From contig CAJWLW010000030.1 of the NCBI GenBank assembly GCA_913042885.1, positions 1-28,918 of the forward strand: 28,918 nt of DNA. The letters are read 5' to 3'. Below are positions 24,381 through 28,918 of the stretch, one piece after another; the stretch's first letter is position 1; each line of letters opens with the position of its first letter. The position numbers and the translations under genes were made by a program. Source of the stretch: an uncultured Lentisphaeria bacterium. Lineage in GTDB: Bacteria > Verrucomicrobiota > Lentisphaeria > JABSQK01 > CAJWLW01. The notes under the pieces are model-generated. The model made no database searches, was not told the origin of the DNA, and saw nothing but the letters and a program-made list of their open reading frames with translations.

Positions 24381-26504
24381 ATGGGCAAAGAAGAACAACT
24401 TCTGCTTGAACTGAACGAATCCGAAGACATGCCAGAAGAACAGGAAGCCGAAGAAAGTCCGGAGTCCCCGGAAGAGATCGAACAGCTCGACGACGACGGC
24501 GGTGACGACGACGACGGCGGTGACGGCGACGACGGCGGTGACGGCGACGACGATGCTGCCGCCTCATCCGAGCCCAGTGCGCTGCGGCAGATGATGTCGC
24601 AGTACTTCATGGAGTACGCTTCCTACGTCATCAAAGACCGTGCTATTCCGGACATCGACGACGGCCTCAAGCCGGTGCAGCGGCGTATCCTGCATTCGCT
24701 GCAGGAGATGGATGACGGCAAGTACCACAAGGTTGCCAATATCGTCGGCAACACCATGAAGTACCATCCACACGGCGACATGTCGATCTACAATGCGCTC
24801 GTCCATGTTGCCAACAAGGAATTCTTCATCGATCGTCAGGGGAATTTCGGCAATATCTACACCGGCGACGTTGCGTCCGCGGCACGGTACATCGAGTGCC
24901 GTCTTTCGTTACTGGCCAAGGAAGTCCTGTTCAACAAGGAAGTCACCGAGTTCGTCGATACTTACGATGGTCGCAACGTCGAGCCTGTGGTGTTGCCCGC
25001 GAAAATACCGTTACTCTTGCTGCAGGGGGCCGAGGGTATCGCCGTTGGCATGTCGACCCGGGTTCTGCCGCATAACTTCAACGAAGTTCTGAAGGCGCAG
25101 ATCAGCATCCTGCGCAAGCGAAAATTCGCGATCTACCCGGATTTTCTGCATGGCGGTTCGATGGACGTCTCCGAATACGAGGACGGTTTAGGCAAGATTC
25201 GGTTGCGCGCCACCATCGAGACCGCGAGTGAAAAGAAGCTGGTCATTCGCGAGATCCCTGCGACGACGACGACTGAAGGGTTGATCGCAACGATCGAGGA
25301 TGCCGTGAATAAGGGCAAGCTCAAGATTTCCTCGATCAACGATTATACCGCCGAAACCGTCGAGATAGAAATAAACCTGCCTCGCAATGTCTATGCTGAC
25401 CGCACCATCCAGGCGCTGTACGCCTACACCGACTGTCAGGTATCAATCTCCTGCAACTGTCTGGTTATCCAGGACAACATGCCGGTGGAACTGCCAGTGT
25501 CCGATGTCTTGCGCCAGAACACAGATCGGCTGGTCAACACGCTGCGCAGTGAGCTGGAAATCGAACTGCAGAAGCTGCGCGACCATTACCACGAACGCAG
25601 CCTGGCGCAGATTTTTATCGAAAATCGTGTCTACAAGAAGATTGAGAAATGTGAGACTTTGGAAGCGGTGATGGCTGCTGTTCACAAGGGTCTGAAGCCG
25701 CATGTCGCAAATTTTGAGCGGCCGGTGACCGATGATGATGTCGCGAAGTTGCTGCAGATTCCCATTCGCCGCATCTCGCTTTTCGATTTGAACAAGAACC
25801 AGGAGGACCTGCGGCGAACGCTCGAACAGATTGCCGAGATCGAGCACAACCTGGCAAACATCGTACCGTTCACGATCAATTATGTCAAGGACCTGAGAAA
25901 GCGTTACGGCCCCCAGTACAAGCGCCGTACGACGATCGAGGAAATCGAAGTCGTCGATGTGCGGTCAATTGCACTGAGTGATATCAAAGTCGGTATCGAC
26001 AAGAGTAACGGCTACATCGGCACGGAAGTGAAGTCGGAAGTGGTTATGAACTGTACCGAATTCGATCGGCTGGTGATCATGAAGCCCGACGGCACGTACA
26101 AAGTGGTGCCGATTCCCGAGAAGCTGTACGTCGGTCGTGTCGCTTATCTTGGCAAGTCGGACAAGGAGCTGGTGTTCAGCATGCTCTACAAGGAACGCAA
26201 GACGCGTCAATGCTTTGCCAAGCGTTTCATGATCGACAAGTACATCATGGACCGCGAATACAGCACGGTGCCGAAAGGCTGCAAAGTCGAGAAGGTCTCG
26301 GACCGGCTTGGTGTCGTGCTGCGATGTCAGTTCGAACCGGTGCCGCGCCAGAAGAAAAATCACGCCGACGTCAAGTTCGATGACATCCCGATCCGCGGTA
26401 ACTCTGCGAAAGGTTACCGTGTCGCGCCGAAGCAGATCGCCAAGGTCCTGCAGCTCAAGCGCGGCGCCGAACAGAGCGCGACCGACGAGGCGGACTCAGA
26501 CTGA
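24381..26504 (+). CDS. parC: Type IIA topoisomerase A subunit, ParC-like, acidic N-terminus
   Basis: This is the DNA-cleaving subunit of the topoisomerase; the catalytic Tyr170 lies in SAARYIECRL. Other family signs are IPDIDDGLKPVQRRILHSLQ, YHPHGD (128-133) and RQGNFGN. An unusual extension of about 60 residues precedes the core. It is almost wholly acidic (residues 37-58 are Asp and Gly) and is encoded by an 18-bp tandem repeat. The C-terminal region is short and has no GyrA box (QRRGGKG-like), which supports ParC over GyrA. The positions equivalent to E. coli GyrA Ser83 and Asp87 appear to be Met134 and Asn138. GAGGA lies before the ATG and overlaps the parE stop. The end lies one base from the convergent aminotransferase stop. 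Confidence 0.9.
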   Translation: MGKEEQLLLELNESEDMPEEQEAEESPESPEEIEQLDDDGGDDDDGGDGDDGGDGDDDAAASSEPSALRQMMSQYFMEYASYVIKDRAIPDIDDGLKPVQRRILHSLQEMDDGKYHKVANIVGNTMKYHPHGDMSIYNALVHVANKEFFIDRQGNFGNIYTGDVASAARYIECRLSLLAKEVLFNKEVTEFVDTYDGRNVEPVVLPAKIPLLLLQGAEGIAVGMSTRVLPHNFNEVLKAQISILRKRKFAIYPDFLHGGSMDVSEYEDGLGKIRLRATIETASEKKLVIREIPATTTTEGLIATIEDAVNKGKLKISSINDYTAETVEIEINLPRNVYADRTIQALYAYTDCQVSISCNCLVIQDNMPVELPVSDVLRQNTDRLVNTLRSELEIELQKLRDHYHERSLAQIFIENRVYKKIEKCETLEAVMAAVHKGLKPHVANFERPVTDDDVAKLLQIPIRRISLFDLNKNQEDLRRTLEQIAEIEHNLANIVPFTINYVKDLRKRYGPQYKRRTTIEEIEVVDVRSIALSDIKVGIDKSNGYIGTEVKSEVVMNCTEFDRLVIMKPDGTYKVVPIPEKLYVGRVAYLGKSDKELVFSMLYKERKTRQCFAKRFMIDKYIMDREYSTVPKGCKVEKVSDRLGVVLRCQFEPVPRQKKNHADVKFDDIPIRGNSAKGYRVAPKQIAKVLQLKRGAEQSATDEADSD
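24492..24545 (+). repeat. Three 18-bp tandem repeats inside parC
   Basis: The unit GACGACGGCGGTGACGGC occurs twice exactly (24510-24527 and 24528-24545) and once with a single change, GAC for the last GGC (24492-24509). It encodes Asp-Asp-Gly-Gly-Asp-Gly (Asp in the variant). Near identity at the DNA level indicates recent slippage expansion within the acidic leader of the protein. Every unit is in frame. Confidence 0.9.
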
Positions 26505-26505
26505 A

Positions 26506-27675
26506 TCACTTCGCGATGAATTTCGCCAGCCGCGCCATTGCTTCTTCGATATTCTCCATGCTGGTGGCATATGAGCATCGGATGAAGCCCTCGCCGGCAC
26601 TGCTGAAGGCCATGCCGGGAACGACGGCAACCTTGTGTTCGCGCAGCAGGCCGTGGGCGAACTCGGTCGAGGTCAGGCCGGTACAGGTGATATTCGGATA
26701 CACATAGAAGGCCCCTTCCGGCGGTGTGCAGCGCAGCCCCATGTCGTTGAGCCGCTTGACGATGACGTTGCGGCGCTGGTAGTATTCCTCTTTCATCGCC
26801 TCCATGTCGGCACGGCCGTTGCGGAAGGCCTCGATTGCCGCCTCCTGTGACACAATAGAGGCGCAAAGCATCGAGTACTGATGGATTTTCATCATCGCCT
26901 CGATCAGTTCCGGCGGGCCGCAGGCGTAACCGATGCGAAAACCCGTCATGGCGTAGGCCTTGCTCATGCCGTGCAGGAAGATGGTACGCTCTCGCATGCC
27001 GGGAAATGCTGCGATGCTCTGGCAGGCTTCGCCCCAGGTGAGTTCGGCGTAAATTTCATCGGTGATGACCAACAGGTCATGCTGCACTGCAATCTGCGCA
27101 ACCTGCTTTTTCTGCTCGAACGACAGATTGGCGCCGGTCGGGTTGTTGGGGAAGTTCAGCAGGATTGCCTTTGTCTTTTTCGTGATCGCTTTCTCGAGCT
27201 TATCCGGTTCGAGGGCGAACGCTGCGGATTCGACCGTCTGGACCGGTACCGGCACCGCGTGTGCCATCTGGATACTCGGAGCGTAGGAGACGTAGCATGG
27301 CTCGTGATATACCACTTCGTCTCCGGGATCGAGGATGGCGCGAAGAATCAGATCGAGTGCCTCGCTCACTCCGACTGTGATGATGCATTCCGCAGCGGCG
27401 TGATAGCGTATTCCGAAATTGGCAGCTACATAATCGCAGGCAAATTCACGCAGGCGCAGCAGGCCGAGGTTGGACGTATAATTCGTGTGGCCCTTTTCGA
27501 GTGCGTAGATGGTCGCTTCCCGTATTCCCCAAGGCGTCGAAAAATCGGGCTCTCCCACGCCGAGAGAAATGACGTCGTCCATCTCGCTGACCAGTTCGAA
27601 AAAATCGCGAATCCCCGATCTCGGCAGTGCTGCGATGTGCTTGGCGAGCCACTTTGATTGTTCGTTGTTCGACAT
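26506..27675 (-). CDS. Class I aminotransferase (AspC/AlaT-like)
   Basis: The 389-residue protein is a fold-type I PLP aminotransferase. It has the cofactor Lys239 in HGMSKAYAMTGFRIGY, the NNPTG motif (177-181), Asp206 and Tyr209 in ITDEIYAELTW, and a C-terminal arginine in FIRCSYATS that binds the substrate carboxylate. It probably uses 2-oxoglutarate and an aspartate-, alanine- or aromatic-type amino acid; the exact substrate is not clear. AAGAGGA lies before the ATG. The upstream gene on the same strand encodes an Lrp/AsnC regulator 53 bases away, which suggests that this gene is its target. Its stop lies one base from that of the convergent parC. Confidence 0.9.
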   Translation of the reverse strand: MSNNEQSKWLAKHIAALPRSGIRDFFELVSEMDDVISLGVGEPDFSTPWGIREATIYALEKGHTNYTSNLGLLRLREFACDYVAANFGIRYHAAAECIITVGVSEALDLILRAILDPGDEVVYHEPCYVSYAPSIQMAHAVPVPVQTVESAAFALEPDKLEKAITKKTKAILLNFPNNPTGANLSFEQKKQVAQIAVQHDLLVITDEIYAELTWGEACQSIAAFPGMRERTIFLHGMSKAYAMTGFRIGYACGPPELIEAMMKIHQYSMLCASIVSQEAAIEAFRNGRADMEAMKEEYYQRRNVIVKRLNDMGLRCTPPEGAFYVYPNITCTGLTSTEFAHGLLREHKVAVVPGMAFSSAGEGFIRCSYATSMENIEEAMARLAKFIAK

Positions 27676-27728
27676 GTCCTCTTGCGGTGCAAAGGATTAG
27701 AATCAGCAGTTACCGGGGATTGATCACG

Positions 27729-28211
27729 TCAGGGCGTTACGCTGAGTCTCTCGTAATCTTCTTCGTCTTCGGCGGTGAAGCCGCATTCCTTGTACTTCTT
27801 GAGCATGAAGTGTGTTCGTGTCGAAGTGATCCCGTCCATCGGCGCCAGCTTACTGGAAACAAACCCGGCGATGTCCTGCAGGGAGTCGCCGACGATGATG
27901 AGCTGCAGGTCGTAGTTGCCGGACACCAGCATGACGTCGGAGACCTGTGAAAACTTACTGATCTTACGGGCAATATTGTCGAAGCCGTCGTCGCGTTCGG
28001 GCTGTACGGAGACCTCGATCAGGGCGCGAACGGGAGGTTTGTCGAGGGCCTCTTCGTTGACCAGTGCGCAGTAGCCGTAGATCGTCTTGCTCTTTTCACA
28101 TTCGTCAATGATCCCGGTCACAGTCGCCACGTCGGTGGCCAGGCGATCGGCAATTTCGGATGCGGATAAGCGGGCGTCTTTCTTTAACAGATTGAGGATT
28201 TTTTCCTTCAT
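27729..28211 (-). CDS. Lrp/AsnC-family regulator
   Basis: The 160-residue protein has an N-terminal winged helix-turn-helix (ARLSASEIADRLATDVATV, about 13-31) and a C-terminal RAM effector domain (about 60-140, with GNYDLQLIIVG). Proteins of this family sense amino acids and form octamers that bend DNA. The start ATG overlaps the end of the LysM gene by four bases (ATGA) and has GGAG eight bases before it. The aminotransferase gene follows closely on the same strand. No obvious binding site is seen in the 53-base gap between them. It could act locally on amino-acid metabolism; its ligand is unknown. Confidence 0.88.
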   Translation of the reverse strand: MKEKILNLLKKDARLSASEIADRLATDVATVTGIIDECEKSKTIYGYCALVNEEALDKPPVRALIEVSVQPERDDGFDNIARKISKFSQVSDVMLVSGNYDLQLIIVGDSLQDIAGFVSSKLAPMDGITSTRTHFMLKKYKECGFTAEDEEDYERLSVTP

Positions 28212-28837
28212 GGGATCAACTCCGGTATGTACAGTTTCTGGCCGATGATGATGAGGTTGGACTCGAGACTGTTTCGTTCCTTGATAGTGGCGACAGACGT
28301 ATTGAATGCCAGCGCAATAGCGCTCAATGTATCGCCTTTTGCAACGGTATAAACGCGATCGTCCGCCTCCGGCTGATTCGTGTCGGGCACTTGTCTCGGT
28401 ACCGGCGTGGGAGCCAGGGCGGTGCGGGCCACAAGTAGGGACATGACGGATTCGGCCAGTTTACGATCGGCGGCGTCTCGGGACTTTGTCTCCGCTTCGA
28501 TCCGCTGATCGAGAGCCTCGATGTTCTCGGCGAGCCTCAACGCGAACTGCTGACTGCCGAGGGCGACACTTTGCTGCTGACTTTCGAGGCGCTTCAGCTG
28601 TTTCTGCATGGCGGTCGCATAGTCGCTCCAAGCCTGTAATTCGCCACTCAGCTCGTTCAGTTGCTTGTCGCGTACTCTGAGGTCCTCGCGATAGGCGGCC
28701 CGCTGGGCGTTGATCTCGCGAATGATCTCATCCTTGAAAGCACGCATCTCGGCGGCACCACCGTCCTGGGCCGGGGCCTGTGGGGCGGCGGCGAGGCAAG
28801 CCATGACGAAACAAAGTCTCTGGATGCGAATTTTCAT
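28208..28837 (-). CDS. LysM and coiled-coil envelope protein
   Basis: The 209-residue protein has a signal peptide (basic start, CFVMACLAAAPQAPAQ, cleaved near residue 24), a long charged helical region likely to form a coiled coil (about 30-130), and a C-terminal LysM domain (about 162-205: YTVAKGDTLSAIALAFNTSV, IGQKLYIP). LysM binds peptidoglycan, so it probably acts in the periplasm. The ATG at 28837 is chosen because the signal peptide begins there; a TTG at 28849 is in frame and overlaps the upstream gene. Its start lies eight bases after the stop of the membrane-protein fragment. Translational coupling is likely. No hydrolase domain is present. Confidence 0.8.
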   Translation of the reverse strand: MKIRIQRLCFVMACLAAAPQAPAQDGGAAEMRAFKDEIIREINAQRAAYREDLRVRDKQLNELSGELQAWSDYATAMQKQLKRLESQQQSVALGSQQFALRLAENIEALDQRIEAETKSRDAADRKLAESVMSLLVARTALAPTPVPRQVPDTNQPEADDRVYTVAKGDTLSAIALAFNTSVATIKERNSLESNLIIIGQKLYIPELIP

Positions 28838-28845
28838 CGGCAATC

Positions 28846-28918
28846 TCAATTGTTGGTCAGTTGCCCGATAAGGACTACAGCGCCTGCAGCCAGGCAGTAG
28901 TAGCCGAAATACGACAGT
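28846..28918 (-). CDS. C-terminal fragment of a membrane protein
   Basis: Only the last 23 codons and the TGA stop (28846-28848) are visible. The tail YFGYYCLAAGAVVLIG is a hydrophobic helix followed by a short polar end, so this is the C-terminal membrane segment of a longer protein. Its shape loosely recalls the last helix of undecaprenyl-diphosphatase (UppP), but this is a guess from a few residues. The gene ends eight bases before the LysM gene on the same strand. Confidence 0.4.
   Translation of the reverse strand, partial: LSYFGYYCLAAGAVVLIGQLTNN

Noticed and set aside
22575..26504. Reading the topoisomerase pair as DNA gyrase (gyrB-gyrA).
   Set aside because: The A subunit lacks a GyrA box and has a short C-terminal domain, and the B subunit is of the short ParE type; gyrase cannot be fully excluded without alignment.

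Overview
The window is a gene-dense, GC-rich stretch (about 57 % G+C by eye) of a Gram-negative-type bacterial chromosome. No tRNA, rRNA, CRISPR array, phage gene or insertion sequence was recognised. The diderm reading rests on a lipobox lipoprotein, an ArnT/PMT-type membrane glycosyltransferase and a signal-peptide LysM protein. The ParE/ParC-type topoisomerase pair, the TPR-AAA module and the large secreted GH42-like protein suggest a deep-branching lineage, perhaps of the PVC group (Lentisphaerota, Kiritimatiellota or Planctomycetota) or a relative. That placement is an inference of low certainty.

Layout. (1) 1-260: C-terminus of an unrecognised gene, then a 455-bp gap with several hairpins. 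(2) 716-4133, plus strand: der GTPase, a Maf nucleotide pyrophosphatase and an overlapping PlsC-type acyltransferase. (3) 5750-4123, minus strand: an MbfA-like erythrin-VIT1 metal exporter followed by a small receiver-domain protein with degenerate switch residues. (4) 6213-11320, plus strand: a PrsW-type membrane protease with a TPR-like domain, an XRE-type regulator preceded by a promoter and repeated GTCRGGC words, a TPR-AAA ATPase and a TPR membrane protein. This is the most system-like part of the window. (5) 11368-18660, plus strand: RraA-like protein, a 1090-residue secreted protein joining a GH42-like region to a cysteine-less thioredoxin fold, a COG0523/CobW GTPase, a VanX-type dipeptidase and a YbhE-type lactonase. 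(6) 20319-18733, minus strand: ArnT/PMT-like glycosyltransferase. (7) 20653-26504, plus strand: hisI, hisG, a small lipoprotein, parE and parC, tightly spaced. (8) 28918-26506, minus strand: the end of a membrane protein gene, a LysM/coiled-coil protein, an Lrp/AsnC regulator and a class I aminotransferase, overlapping or closely spaced.

How the genes may work together. The hisI-hisG pair supplies two histidine biosynthesis steps and parE-parC supplies a type IIA topoisomerase. LysM-Lrp-aminotransferase looks like one transcription unit in which the Lrp protein may control amino-acid metabolism. The PrsW/XRE/AAA/TPR block has the parts expected of a membrane-linked proteolysis or remodelling system, but its substrate and trigger cannot be read from the sequence. 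The exporter plus receiver pair suggests a coupled metal-response function. All functional links are inferred from order, spacing and protein family.
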